Shown here: positions 16,627 to 24,408 of the stretch, piece after piece
Layout: every line of letters begins with the position of its first letter
Numbering within the stretch: position 1 is the stretch's first letter
Assembly (NCBI GenBank): GCA_023393165.1
Contig: JAEWMJ010000032.1
Coordinates: forward strand, 248,001-312,000
DNA: 64,000 bases
Direction of reading: 5' to 3'
From: Bacillota bacterium
GTDB taxonomy: Bacteria; Bacillota; Clostridia; Christensenellales; Christensenellaceae
Made by a program: the position numbers and the translations under genes
Notes under the pieces: model-generated
Database searches by the model: none
Told to the model about the DNA's origin: nothing
The model's input: the letters and a program-made list of their open reading frames with translations, nothing else

Positions 16627-16980
16627 TTATCTTTTTTGATAAAATTCGTAGTTTTCTTTTCTCAATTTCTCTTCCCAGATCATTTTCATTATTTCCAGAT
16701 CCTCGCTGTAATCCGTTTTTGTTTCGTCCTTATCGTAGGACAGGCGCTCCAATATCTCTACAGTACATTGGTCCGCCCCGAGTTCGTTCCACGCTTTCTG
16801 CAGTTCGCGGAATGGATGCATGCCGCCTCCCAGGCGGGCCAACGCGCCGTTCATGACGCCCTTCAAATCCTGCGTCGCCTGAATATAGCACTTTGCGCCT
16901 TCTTTGGGGCGTATGATAAAAACACCCATTTCAGGTTTCATCAGCTTGTATTTCATTTTCAGTTCTCTTTTTCTGTCCAT
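16627..16980 (-). CDS. GIY-YIG-like small protein
   Basis: This 117-residue protein resembles a clostridial GIY-YIG nuclease-fold family (sometimes named LuxR-type by mistake). MGVFIIRPKEGAKCYIQAT occupies the GIY...YIG positions but with GVF and CYI. A conserved HPFRELQKAWNELGADQC follows, and a charged C-terminal helix ends the protein. The catalytic tyrosines of active GIY-YIG enzymes are not all evident, so nuclease activity is doubtful. The start lies four bases after the DUF2087 stop codon with GGAGGGGAAAG upstream, so the two are cotranscribed. Confidence 0.7.
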   Translation of the reverse strand: MDRKRELKMKYKLMKPEMGVFIIRPKEGAKCYIQATQDLKGVMNGALARLGGGMHPFRELQKAWNELGADQCTVEILERLSYDKDETKTDYSEDLEIMKMIWEEKLRKENYEFYQKR

Positions 16981-16984
16981 ATAT

Positions 16985-17263
16985 TTATCTTTCCCCTCCG
17001 GGTCCTGTCACCCAATACGCAGTCCCATCCGGCTTTCTGCCCAAAAAATTATAGTCCACGAGCAGCCTTCTCAATATAAAATAATCGCCGAATGTATGCC
17101 AGCAGTCTATGATTTTATTTACCTCTTTTTCGCTGTACATCTTGTTCTCCTCAAATTTTTCAGCCAGATATGCTAAAACGGCTGCCTTTTTCCTTAAGGG
17201 AACGGGTATTTGTACGATCTTCCCTTCTTTGTTCACGAAGGGCGATATATTTATTTTTTTCAT
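16985..17263 (-). CDS. DUF2087 domain protein
   Basis: This 92-residue protein shows the DUF2087 pattern: KEGKIVQIPVPLRKKAAVLAYLAEKFEENKMYSEKEVN, then LRRLLVDYNFLGRKPDGTAYW. In other Firmicutes the domain is found alone or fused to ArsR-like DNA-binding domains, and is thought to be a winged-helix relative. It is followed immediately by the GIY-YIG-like gene, a pairing I recall from other clostridia. Role unknown. GGCGGAG precedes ATG 17263. Confidence 0.78.
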   Translation of the reverse strand: MKKINISPFVNKEGKIVQIPVPLRKKAAVLAYLAEKFEENKMYSEKEVNKIIDCWHTFGDYFILRRLLVDYNFLGRKPDGTAYWVTGPGGER

Positions 17264-17463
17264 ACATCTCCGCCTGTTTCGTAAAGCTTGGCTCTACTTA
17301 TTTAGTAAATTACTGTACTAGTATAATTCAGTTTGTTTTCGATGTCAATATTCATTTAAAGCTATCCCTTTCTTTCCTCGCCCTTTAACTTAAAATTCTT
17401 TTTTTTCGTTTTGTATGTTATGATAATCCATGCAATGGTTTATACTCTTTTCTGGAGGAAACC

Positions 17464-17493
17464 ATGAACAAAAAAGGAAAGGTCGCAAAATGA
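17464..17493 (+). other. Possible 9-codon leader ORF coupled to the metallophosphoesterase gene
   Basis: A strong site TGGAGG lies just before ATG 17464, opening a frame MNKKGKVAK that stops at TGA 17491-17493. That stop overlaps the ATG (17490) of the next gene as ATGA. It may be a short coupled leader, or the true N-terminus of the enzyme separated by a one-base shift. Confidence 0.4.
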
Positions 17494-18329
17494 TAGTTCT
17501 CTTCATTTGTTTAGCTGCTCTGGCGGTTTGGTTCTTTTATTGGCAGGATAACGACATCGTTACGACCTATATTTCTTTTGCAAATAAAAAAATTCCATCG
17601 GTTTTTGAAGGTTTTAAAATATTGCAGGTTTCCGATCTGCACAACAAGAATTTTGGGAAGAATCAGTTCAGGCTGATTCAAAAAATAAAAGACCTGGCGC
17701 CCGATACGATTGTGATTACGGGCGATCTGATAGACTGCCACCGCCCGGACGTGGAGACGGCGATGGTTTTTATCCGCCAGGCGGTCCGGATTGCCTCCGT
17801 CTATTATGTTCCCGGAAACCAGGAGGCCCGTACGGACGAGTATGAAAATCTGGCCGGGCAGCTTAAGGCGGCAGGCGCCCTTTTGCTCGAAAATGCCGGA
17901 GTACGGATCGGACGCTATGGTGAAACCATTAACTTGACGGGCGCTCAGGATATTGAATTCTTAAAAACAGGTAAAAAAGGCAAACCCCTGCAGGCATTTA
18001 AAAAGAGACTGGATTATCTGGCCCCTGACGAAGAAGGATTTACGATACTTCTTTCACACCGTCCCGAGTATTTAGACCTATACGCCTCTGAAAATGTTGA
18101 CCTTGTTTTTTCGGGCCATGCGCACGGAGGTCAGGTCCGTCTGCCGTTTTTAGGCGGGCTTTATGCGCCGGGCCAGGGATTGCTGCCCAAATATACATCC
18201 GGCCTGTATACGCAGGGCGACACCTCCATGATCGTCTCCCGCGGTCTTGGAAACAGCGAATTTCCGCTCAGGGTATTCAACAGGCCCGAGCTGATACTGG
18301 TAACGCTTGCAGCCGGAAATGAAAAATAA
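17490..18329 (+). CDS. Membrane-anchored metallophosphoesterase (YkuE/YaeI-like) with altered GNH motif
   Basis: This 279-residue calcineurin-like phosphoesterase has an N-terminal signal anchor (MIVLFICLAALAVWFFYW) and metal-binding motifs LQVSDLHN, TGDLIDC, SHRPEY and SGHAHGGQVRLP. The usual GNHE is GNQE here, so the histidine that normally assists catalysis is replaced. Relatives cleave phosphodiester or pyrophosphate bonds of lipids or peptidoglycan precursors at the membrane. Start ATG 17490 overlaps a short upstream frame; the alternative ATG 17430 would read through the leader and lacks a ribosome site. Substrate unknown. Confidence 0.85.
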   Translation: MIVLFICLAALAVWFFYWQDNDIVTTYISFANKKIPSVFEGFKILQVSDLHNKNFGKNQFRLIQKIKDLAPDTIVITGDLIDCHRPDVETAMVFIRQAVRIASVYYVPGNQEARTDEYENLAGQLKAAGALLLENAGVRIGRYGETINLTGAQDIEFLKTGKKGKPLQAFKKRLDYLAPDEEGFTILLSHRPEYLDLYASENVDLVFSGHAHGGQVRLPFLGGLYAPGQGLLPKYTSGLYTQGDTSMIVSRGLGNSEFPLRVFNRPELILVTLAAGNEK

Positions 18330-18352
18330 AATATTAGAAGTTTTGAGCAATC

Positions 18353-18380
18353 ACGCAGTAGTTGGGATTTTCAGCGGTCT
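18353..18380 (+). repeat. Right-end fragment of the roughly 240-bp dispersed repeat
   Basis: CGCAGTAGTTGGGATTT followed by TCAGCGGTC matches the right end of the full copy at 53408-53649 almost base for base. A TTTTGAGCAA just upstream (about 18341-18350) resembles the repeat's left-half core, as if an internal deletion joined the two. Confidence 0.7.
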
Positions 18381-18385
18381 GAAAA

Positions 18386-18414
18386 AAAGGGATCACTTTA
18401 ATAGTGATCCCTTT
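18386..18414. terminator. Perfect palindrome after the metallophosphoesterase gene, likely terminator
   Basis: AAAGGGATCACT and AGTGATCCCTTT form a 12-bp perfect stem with a 5-base loop, flanked by an A-run and ending in CTTTC. It follows the repeat fragment. A terminator role is plausible in either direction but the T-run is short. Confidence 0.5.
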
Positions 18415-18939
18415 CATGTGTCTTTGGACATCCCATAGGATATCCGGCTTTTTAGCCCGCCCAGACACCGGACGTCTTTTCGAACGATTCTTTACCTTAC
18501 CGCCCGAATCAACTTTGGCCATCCGTAAGGAGTGACAAAAGTTCCTCGAACACGACACATTTTTTGCAAGAATCTTTCTTTTTCGGAGCTTTGAGACAAT
18601 TGGATTAACAACTTATTTCAACCTCCAATTCCCGCAAGTTGGGCCTCTTAGGCCATGTCGGTTTCGTTTTCAAATTCGGATAATCATTTCTTTTATTCCG
18701 CGCCGAGGTTATTTTAGCAAACAAGCATCGATCGACACTTATCCGTTATCCGCCGGTACGGTATTGGTCTCCAAAAAAAATGTACCCTAATGAGTATTAT
18801 GGTGAATTCACGATATATAATTCGATGAAAAAAAAACCATTTTACATGGCATTCTGATTGGCGGCCATTCATTAAAAAACGCCGACTGTCGAATCAAAAA
18901 ATTGTCAAAAAAAATAAATTTCGGGAACCGCCCGTTATT
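18415..18939. other. 525-base stretch with no recognisable gene
   Basis: No open frame here has a ribosome site and a family-like protein. The longest minus-strand frame (18334-18558) begins inside it, has odd composition and reads through the palindrome. A+T content rises towards the SDR gene. It may be decayed coding or mobile DNA; I see no inverted-repeat ends. Confidence 0.5.
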
Positions 18940-19719
18940 TTAAATCACAAACCCCCCGTTCGGACTGATCACCTGTCCGGTTATAAAATCCGCTTTTTCG
19001 GAGGCGAGATACAGGATGCATTCCGCAATGTCCCGGGGCTGTCCGATTTTTCCAAGAGGGGTCTCGTCTTTAAGCGCCTGTATGGTATCTTTATCCAGTT
19101 CTCCGATCATGCCCGTTTTTATAGCGCCGGGCGCGACGCAGTTGACCTGAATGCCCGAAGGCCCAAGTTCTTTGGCCAGCGCCTTGGTGAATCCGATCAC
19201 AGCCGCCTTGGCCGCGGAATAATGCACTTCGCATGAAGCCCCGCATATTCCCCAAACGGAAGAAACATTTATGATCTTTCCCTGTTTTTGGCTGACCATG
19301 TGCGGAACGGCAAGCCGGCAGCAGTTGGCCGTTCCTTTCATATTTACGGCGAACATCCTGTCCCATTCCGCCTCGGTAATGTCCGTAAACAACTTTTGCT
19401 GTGCGATCCCCGCATTATTGACAAGTACGTCCACACCGCCAAGCGCTTTGTTTATCTGCTCAAACATTACCTCAACCTGCCCCTGATCCGAAACATCCGC
19501 GGATACCATAAGGGCGGCCGTTCCAGCATCCACAATTTCATTATATATTTTCCGGCATTTTTCCTGGCTTTTAAAATAATGCAAAGCAACCCGGTATCCC
19601 GCTTTAGCAAACGCCCAGGACGCCGCGCTGCCGATGCCGCCCGAAGCGCCGGTGATCAACACAGTTTTTTCTTCCATACCCGACTTAACCTTTACAGCAT
19701 AGTATTTCTTTTGCATCAT
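18940..19719 (-). CDS. SDR-family oxidoreductase (3-oxoacyl-ACP reductase-like)
   Basis: This 259-residue classical short-chain dehydrogenase has cofactor motif TGASGGIG (about residues 22-29), NNAGIAQ, the catalytic Ser in NVSSVWG, and YSAAKAA with Tyr and Lys of the active site. It ends with the usual FITGQVISPNGGF. It most resembles FabG but stands alone, away from fatty-acid genes. A Cys-rich GICGASCEVHYS before the active Tyr is unusual. GAGGGGG precedes the ATGATG at 19719-19714; a shorter start at 19677 is possible. Substrate unknown. Confidence 0.88.
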   Translation of the reverse strand: MMQKKYYAVKVKSGMEEKTVLITGASGGIGSAASWAFAKAGYRVALHYFKSQEKCRKIYNEIVDAGTAALMVSADVSDQGQVEVMFEQINKALGGVDVLVNNAGIAQQKLFTDITEAEWDRMFAVNMKGTANCCRLAVPHMVSQKQGKIINVSSVWGICGASCEVHYSAAKAAVIGFTKALAKELGPSGIQVNCVAPGAIKTGMIGELDKDTIQALKDETPLGKIGQPRDIAECILYLASEKADFITGQVISPNGGFVI

Positions 19720-19833
19720 AACCCCCTCTTTGGTTCAAGTCAAGCGAAAACGCATGAAATTACCTTTGGGTTCATTTCACAAAAAATATTTTTAAATAGT
19801 AATATAAATAAAATCTTATAAGGAGATCCAGCC

Positions 19834-20514
19834 ATGAGGATTTTAGTTTATAACAATCAAACCAAGAGAATCGATAAGTTTGACCGCGATCTTGACGATC
19901 CGATGCCGTTTACCACGGATCATTATCTAAAAGTATCCGAATTTAAAAGCAATTCCACAAGTTCGGTCGTCTGGAGCGACAGACGTTTTCTTGAAACATA
20001 CGACAGGTTCAGGCGCTATTATGGAAAGCCCATATACATCGGATATTGCTTCAAACGGATTTGGGAAGGAGGGCATGGACCCCAGTCGCAGCATTATGCA
20101 GGCGGAGCGTTTGACTGCGGACAGAATCTAGATAACGCAGGACGCGCCGAGCTCCGTGAAGCCGCCCAAAAATTTGGTTCCTGGAGCTACGTGGAACCTG
20201 CAAGCATGACGCCTACGTGGGTACATTTTGATAGGCGCCTGTCTCCTCCGGCATGCCCGGGCGGCGGATATATTTCTCTTTCCGAAGGCAGCCGGGGCGT
20301 TTATGTTCTGATACTGCAGGACGCTCTGAACGCTGTGGGTACTACGGGCAGCGGCCTGGACGGCATATTCGGGGCAAAAACCAAAGACGCGGTGACCAGA
20401 TTCCAGCAGGCAAACGGCCTTTCAGCCGACGGCAGGGTGGGATGCTCCACATGGAGAACCCTTGCTGGCAAGGCAAAAGGTATAGGACGGACCCCCACCG
20501 TAGTCATGCCATAA
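19834..20514 (+). CDS. M15-type D-Ala carboxypeptidase-like domain with C-terminal peptidoglycan-binding domain
   Basis: This 226-residue protein has an N-terminal Peptidase_M15-like domain (about 1-145). The zinc motif is SQHYAGGAFDCG, with His and Asp in the usual SxHxxGxAxD arrangement, and WVHFDRR supplies the third ligand His. A PG_binding_1 repeat follows (about 150-215): GSRGVYVLILQDALNAVG...FGAKTKDAVTRFQQANG. No signal peptide is visible, so it may act in the spore or mother cell, or leave the cell another way. AAGGAG precedes the ATG. Terminator at 20524. Peptidoglycan trimming is likely. Confidence 0.82.
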   Translation: MRILVYNNQTKRIDKFDRDLDDPMPFTTDHYLKVSEFKSNSTSSVVWSDRRFLETYDRFRRYYGKPIYIGYCFKRIWEGGHGPQSQHYAGGAFDCGQNLDNAGRAELREAAQKFGSWSYVEPASMTPTWVHFDRRLSPPACPGGGYISLSEGSRGVYVLILQDALNAVGTTGSGLDGIFGAKTKDAVTRFQQANGLSADGRVGCSTWRTLAGKAKGIGRTPTVVMP

Positions 20515-20523
20515 TAAAAATAT

Positions 20524-20548
20524 CCGCATTGACTTAATGCGGTTTTTA
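20524..20548 (+). terminator. Terminator after the M15-like gene
   Basis: CCGCATT (20524-20530) pairs with AATGCGG (20536-20542), followed by TTTTTATT. Confidence 0.8.
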
Positions 20549-20577
20549 TTGCAGGAATTTTAAAACGGCGTTCGTTT

Positions 20578-20925
20578 TTAAAATATTTTTAAAGAGAAGA
20601 TCACGACTCCAAGTATGATGATTAAATTTCCTATTAGTTTTTTTCGCGTGATTTTTTCTTTTAAAAAACCGGCGCTTAAAAGCATGACAAAAACATATCC
20701 CAGTGATTCAATGATCGCTCCGTATTTTAAAGGCACCACCCTGTACGCGATTATGCCGATGCACATGGAGGCAAAGAGCATCAGATATCCGATTATAACC
20801 AGCTTGTTGAGATACTCTTTAATAAAGCTGTCTCTTTTGATCTGCGCGCTGTTTTTCAGCAATATCTGGGCAACGGAAGCAATAAAAACCCCCCCGCCCA
20901 TCAGAATGTAAAAACTAATCTCCAT
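20578..20925 (-). CDS. Small multidrug resistance-like (EamA) transporter subunit, B
   Basis: This 115-residue, four-helix membrane protein of the DMT/SMR group has GGGVFIASVAQILLKNSAQ in helix 1 (the place of the SMR acidic residue), RVVPLKYGAIIESLGYVFVMLLS in helix 3, and FLKEKITRKKLIGNLIIILGVVIF at the end. That closing motif is typical of EamA domains. Its start overlaps the stop of the partner gene by 11 bases, so translation is coupled and a heterodimer is likely, as for EbrAB or ArnEF. The substrate is unknown. Classic SMR Glu14 is absent, so drug export is not implied. Confidence 0.75.
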   Translation of the reverse strand: MEISFYILMGGGVFIASVAQILLKNSAQIKRDSFIKEYLNKLVIIGYLMLFASMCIGIIAYRVVPLKYGAIIESLGYVFVMLLSAGFLKEKITRKKLIGNLIIILGVVIFSLKIF

Positions 20926-21265
20926 CAGACGACACCATCACAATACCGACAACGATAATTGCGCTTCCGATCATATTCTCAACCGTAATATGCTCCCCCA
21001 TAAACAACGTGGCCCACAGGAGATTCCATACGATTACAACGCCTTTATTGGAATAGGCCTTAACAAGCGAAAATACCTTCAGCACCTTTTGCCACAGCAG
21101 CGCGTATACGATCAGAATGCCGAATACCAGCACCGCGTACAGAAAGAATTCCGAAGACAAAAATTCTTTGCCGGATGCGATCTTGGAGGTTAACCCCACC
21201 AAAGAATACAAAAAAAATGATATATGAAGAAAAATGTAGTTTTTAGCGTCTTTGTAATCAACCAA
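20915..21265 (-). CDS. Small multidrug resistance-like (EamA) transporter subunit, A
   Basis: This 116-residue, four-helix partner of the 20578-20925 protein has hydrophobic segments near residues 10-30, 38-60, 66-90 and 94-114. A KAYSNKGVVIVWNLLWATLFMGEHITVENMIGSAIIVVGIVMVS tail, in two pieces, matches the second half of EamA proteins. The chosen start is TTG 21265, nine bases after AAGGAG. An in-frame TTG at 21283 overlaps that site and is unlikely. First gene of the two-gene operon; expression signals lie in the A+T-rich spacer shared with the divergent SHOCT gene. Confidence 0.72.
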   Translation of the reverse strand: MVDYKDAKNYIFLHISFFLYSLVGLTSKIASGKEFLSSEFFLYAVLVFGILIVYALLWQKVLKVFSLVKAYSNKGVVIVWNLLWATLFMGEHITVENMIGSAIIVVGIVMVSSDGD

Positions 21266-21435
21266 AATAAAAAGCTCCTTCAATCATCATTACATTATAA
21301 CATAATCCTGTAAATTGGCAATTCGGCAACTATTTATCCATACGGAAAAAAACTGCAGGATTCCGGAAAAATTGACATATTATTGTATCTTTATACATAT
21401 TATGATAATATTTGAAAAAAGGGAGGTGGTTCACT

Positions 21436-22086
21436 ATGGCATTATCAAAGGAAAAAGCTGAAAAATATTACACTGGACAGAAAAAAATGGATGACTCATT
21501 TAGGTTGCCTTCGGTTGAAGAATTCTTTTTCGAAGAGAACGGTTTTCTTTATGAAACCAGCGGCGTTTATGAATGTGATTCGCAATTTCGCCGCTTTATT
21601 CTGAACAGCCAAAAGACCAAGTACTACTGTTCTCCTAAAATCGGAAGTATTGGCGCTTTCCGTATAAGGGACCTAAGTAAAATTACAAGTGCGGAACTTG
21701 TTGTGCAAGAAGCAGGAAGCGGCGCTGCTACGGGCGCCCTCTTGTTTGGCGTTGCGGGCGCTGTAGCGGGGAGTTCAATAAAAAAGTCAGTCATTAAAAT
21801 TGTATTGCATACAACAGATATTGAAGAACCCATTGTCAATCTGGAAATTTTGACGGTTCCTACAGCCAATAATAATAAAACTTTTAAAAAGTGCTATGAC
21901 GCCGCAAATAAAATATATGGACAGATAAAGGCAGTTGCCGATCAAAACTCGCCTGCAGCGCCTCAATCCACGGCTTCTCTTTCTGTCGCGGACGAACTGA
22001 ACAAACTGAAAAATTTGCTGGACCAGGGGATTCTGACCCAGGAAGAATTTGATGCTCAAAAGAAACGTCTGCTTGCCAACCAATAA
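21436..22086 (+). CDS. SHOCT-domain protein of unknown function
   Basis: This 216-residue protein has a non-catalytic-looking beta-rich region (about 20-160) with a glycine-rich hydrophobic patch AATGALLFGVAGAVAGSSI near residue 100, like a membrane-associating hairpin. A Pro/Ala/Ser linker follows, then a C-terminal SHOCT motif (about 185-214): DELNKLKNLLDQGILTQEEFDAQKKRLL. SHOCT is a short oligomerisation motif found at the ends of many phage and membrane proteins. The start is ATG 21436 with GGAGGTGG nine bases upstream. Function unknown. Confidence 0.8.
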   Translation: MALSKEKAEKYYTGQKKMDDSFRLPSVEEFFFEENGFLYETSGVYECDSQFRRFILNSQKTKYYCSPKIGSIGAFRIRDLSKITSAELVVQEAGSGAATGALLFGVAGAVAGSSIKKSVIKIVLHTTDIEEPIVNLEILTVPTANNNKTFKKCYDAANKIYGQIKAVADQNSPAAPQSTASLSVADELNKLKNLLDQGILTQEEFDAQKKRLLANQ

Positions 22087-22100
22087 ATAACTGTCCACAA

Positions 22101-22126
22101 AAAATGCCGGCGTCAGCCGGCATTTT
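22101..22126. terminator. Bidirectional terminator between the SHOCT gene and proS
   Basis: AAAATGCCGGC (22101-22111) and GCCGGCATTTT (22116-22126) form an 11-bp perfect stem with a 4-base loop between two convergent genes. Confidence 0.85.
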
Positions 22127-22142
22127 CTTTATTCACTGGATA

Positions 22143-23582
22143 TCAATATGCTTTTGCAAAATACGTCAGTTTTTTTGCGGGTTTGCCGCAATGGACGCAG
22201 GTGTCGGACAGATGTTCCTGTTCGAAGGGCATGCACCGGGTCGTTACGCCGGTTTTCTCTTTGATCGCGGTCTCGCATTCGGTTTCTCCGCACCACATTG
22301 CGCGGACAAATCCGTGCTTTTCTTCGATGCCCTGCAGGAATTCGTCCCAGGTTACGGCGGTAAACGTGTGCGTATCCCGGAAAACCCTTGCCTGCTCCAG
22401 CATATTTTTCTGGATATTTTCGAGCAGTTCTTCAACCGACTTTTCTATGCCTGCAATGGAAACGGATGTTTTATCGTGCGTATCCCTGCGGGCAAGCACC
22501 GCTTCGCCTTTTTCCATGTCGCGCGGTCCTATCTCCAGGCGCACGGGAACGCCTTTTAATTCCCATTCGTTGAATTTCCAGCCGGGCGACTGGTCGCGGT
22601 CGTCCAGCTCCGCGCGGACGCCGGCCTTCAGAAGAACCGATAAAATTTCCTTTGCCTTTTCAAGGACACCTTCCTTGTGAGCCGCAACCGGCACTATGAC
22701 GCACTGTATGGGCGCTACCCTGGGCGGCAGCCTGAGTCCCCTGTCGTCGCCGTGCACCATGATAAGCCCGCCGATCATGCGCGTTGAAGTGCCCCACGAA
22801 GTCTGCCAGACATATTTCAACTGGCCGTCCTTATCTAAAAACTGTATATTGAAACCATTTGCAAAATTTTGTCCCAGATTATGCGACGTGCCCATCTGCA
22901 GGGCTTTTCCGTCCAGCATCAGCGCTTCCATGGTATAGGTATGCAGCGCGCCCGCAAACTTTTCCTTTTCGCTCTTCCGGCCGGTCACCACGGGGATCGC
23001 AAGGACGTTTTCCGCAAATTCCCGGTAAACTCCCAACATTTTTTCGGTCTCTTCCTCGGCTTCCTCCTGTGTCGCATGGACGGTATGCCCTTCCTGCCAC
23101 AAAAACTCTGAAGTGCGTAAAAAAGGCCTGGTGCTCTTTTCCCACCGCACCACGTTGCACCACTGGTTTAACAACAGCGGCAGATCACGGTAAGACTGCA
23201 CCCATTTGGAATACATGGAGCAAATAATGGTTTCGGAAGTGGGACGGATGCATAGGCGTTCTGCAAGCGGTTCTCCTCCGCCATGCGTTACCCAGGCAAC
23301 CTCGGGCGCGAACCCTTCGACATGCTCGGCTTCCTTTTTTAAAAGGGATTCCGGAATCAGCAGCGGAAAATACGCATTTTTATGTCCGGTCGCCTTGAAA
23401 CGCGTGTCCATCTCCTTCTGGATCAGTTCCCATATTCCGTAGCCGTATTCCCGTATCACCATGCAGCCCTTTACGTCCGAATAATCCACGAGTTTGGCCT
23501 GCATGATCACATCCGTATACCATCTGGAGAAATCATCTTCCTGGGACGTGATATTTTCAACAAAAGTCTTTTCCTTAGCCAT
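22143..23582 (-). CDS. proS: Prolyl-tRNA synthetase, type 3 (archaeal/eukaryotic-like)
   Basis: This 479-residue class II synthetase charges tRNA-Pro. It has no editing insertion, and its opening DFSRWYTDVIMQAKLVDY marks the short ProRS of archaea, eukaryotes and many Firmicutes. Class II motif 2 is seen as NQWCNVVRWEKSTRPFLRTSEFLWQEG in two pieces, and motif 3 as GLRLPPRVAPIQ. The C-terminal extension has cysteine pairs (CGETEC, CVHCGKPA) that form the zinc-binding domain of this type. No T-box leader is visible in the 40-base gap upstream. Terminator shared with the SHOCT gene. Confidence 0.96.
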   Translation of the reverse strand: MAKEKTFVENITSQEDDFSRWYTDVIMQAKLVDYSDVKGCMVIREYGYGIWELIQKEMDTRFKATGHKNAYFPLLIPESLLKKEAEHVEGFAPEVAWVTHGGGEPLAERLCIRPTSETIICSMYSKWVQSYRDLPLLLNQWCNVVRWEKSTRPFLRTSEFLWQEGHTVHATQEEAEEETEKMLGVYREFAENVLAIPVVTGRKSEKEKFAGALHTYTMEALMLDGKALQMGTSHNLGQNFANGFNIQFLDKDGQLKYVWQTSWGTSTRMIGGLIMVHGDDRGLRLPPRVAPIQCVIVPVAAHKEGVLEKAKEILSVLLKAGVRAELDDRDQSPGWKFNEWELKGVPVRLEIGPRDMEKGEAVLARRDTHDKTSVSIAGIEKSVEELLENIQKNMLEQARVFRDTHTFTAVTWDEFLQGIEEKHGFVRAMWCGETECETAIKEKTGVTTRCMPFEQEHLSDTCVHCGKPAKKLTYFAKAY

Positions 23583-23622
23583 TTATCTAAAACTCCTTGC
23601 TTTCATTCAATAGGCTATTATA

Positions 23623-24408
23623 TCACGTACCCATCTTATGTTCAAGCATAACGGGCAGTACGTAAACGCCTTTTCCGTTCCGCAGGATTTCCACTTTTGC
23701 GCCGTAAACCTCCTGAATATTCTGGCGCGTCAGCACTTTCTCCGGAGAACCTTCCGAATAGATTTCTCCTTCCCGCATCAAAAGCACCTCGTCGCAGTAA
23801 TTATAAGTCAGGTTGAGGTCGTGCAGCACGCAAACGGCAATAAGGCCGTTTTTGCGCGTAAGTTCCCATACCATGTCCAGTATGCCCACCTGGTGCCGTA
23901 TGTCCAAACTGGATACCGGTTCGTCCAAAAGCATGATGCCGGACTGCTGGCATAAAGCGCGGGCAATGATCATCCTCTGCCACTCTCCGCCCGAAAGCCC
24001 GAGCACCGAACGGTTTTTTAAATGTTCGATCCCCGCCTTTCGTATGCACTCCCCCGCCAGCTCATAATCCTCCCGGGTATCCGATTCAAATATTCTTTTA
24101 TGCGGGTTCCGGCCCATCAGCACGGTCTCCAGCACCGTAAAATCATATTCCAGCGCATAGTTCTGGGGCACCAGCGCCATTTTCCTGGCTCTGGTCTTCA
24201 TATCGATCGAGCGGATATCCGCCCCGTCCAGAAGCACGCTGCCTGACGTTGGTTTCTGATATCCGGAAATCATCCGAAGAAGCGTCGTTTTTCCCGCGCC
24301 ATTCGGGCCGATGATGCCGATAAAACCGCTGTCAAACCGGAAAGAAACGTCCTTTAATATTTGGTTGCCGTCTATCCCGAAAGATATGTTTTTCCCTTCA
24401 ATACCCAT
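23623..24408 (-). CDS. btuD: Cobalamin ABC transporter ATP-binding protein
   Basis: This 261-residue FecE/BtuD-family ATPase has Walker A GPNGAGKTTLLR, Q-loop region VPQNYALEYDF, signature LSGGEWQRMIIARAL, Walker B IMLLDEPVSSLD and a switch His in VCVLHDLN. It is the third gene of btuF-btuC-btuD, directly abutting the btuC stop. The operon lies behind a cobalamin riboswitch, so the imported substrate is very likely B12 or a related corrinoid rather than siderophore iron, which the same family also carries. Confidence 0.92.
   Translation of the reverse strand: MGIEGKNISFGIDGNQILKDVSFRFDSGFIGIIGPNGAGKTTLLRMISGYQKPTSGSVLLDGADIRSIDMKTRARKMALVPQNYALEYDFTVLETVLMGRNPHKRIFESDTREDYELAGECIRKAGIEHLKNRSVLGLSGGEWQRMIIARALCQQSGIMLLDEPVSSLDIRHQVGILDMVWELTRKNGLIAVCVLHDLNLTYNYCDEVLLMREGEIYSEGSPEKVLTRQNIQEVYGAKVEILRNGKGVYVLPVMLEHKMGT

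Noticed and set aside
18334..18558. Minus-strand frame in the 18.4-18.9 kb gap
   Set aside because: No ribosome site, includes a repeat fragment and a palindrome, and its translation matches no family I recognise.
23583..23622. T-box leader for proS
   Set aside because: Only 40 bases separate proS from the next gene and no T-box motifs are present.
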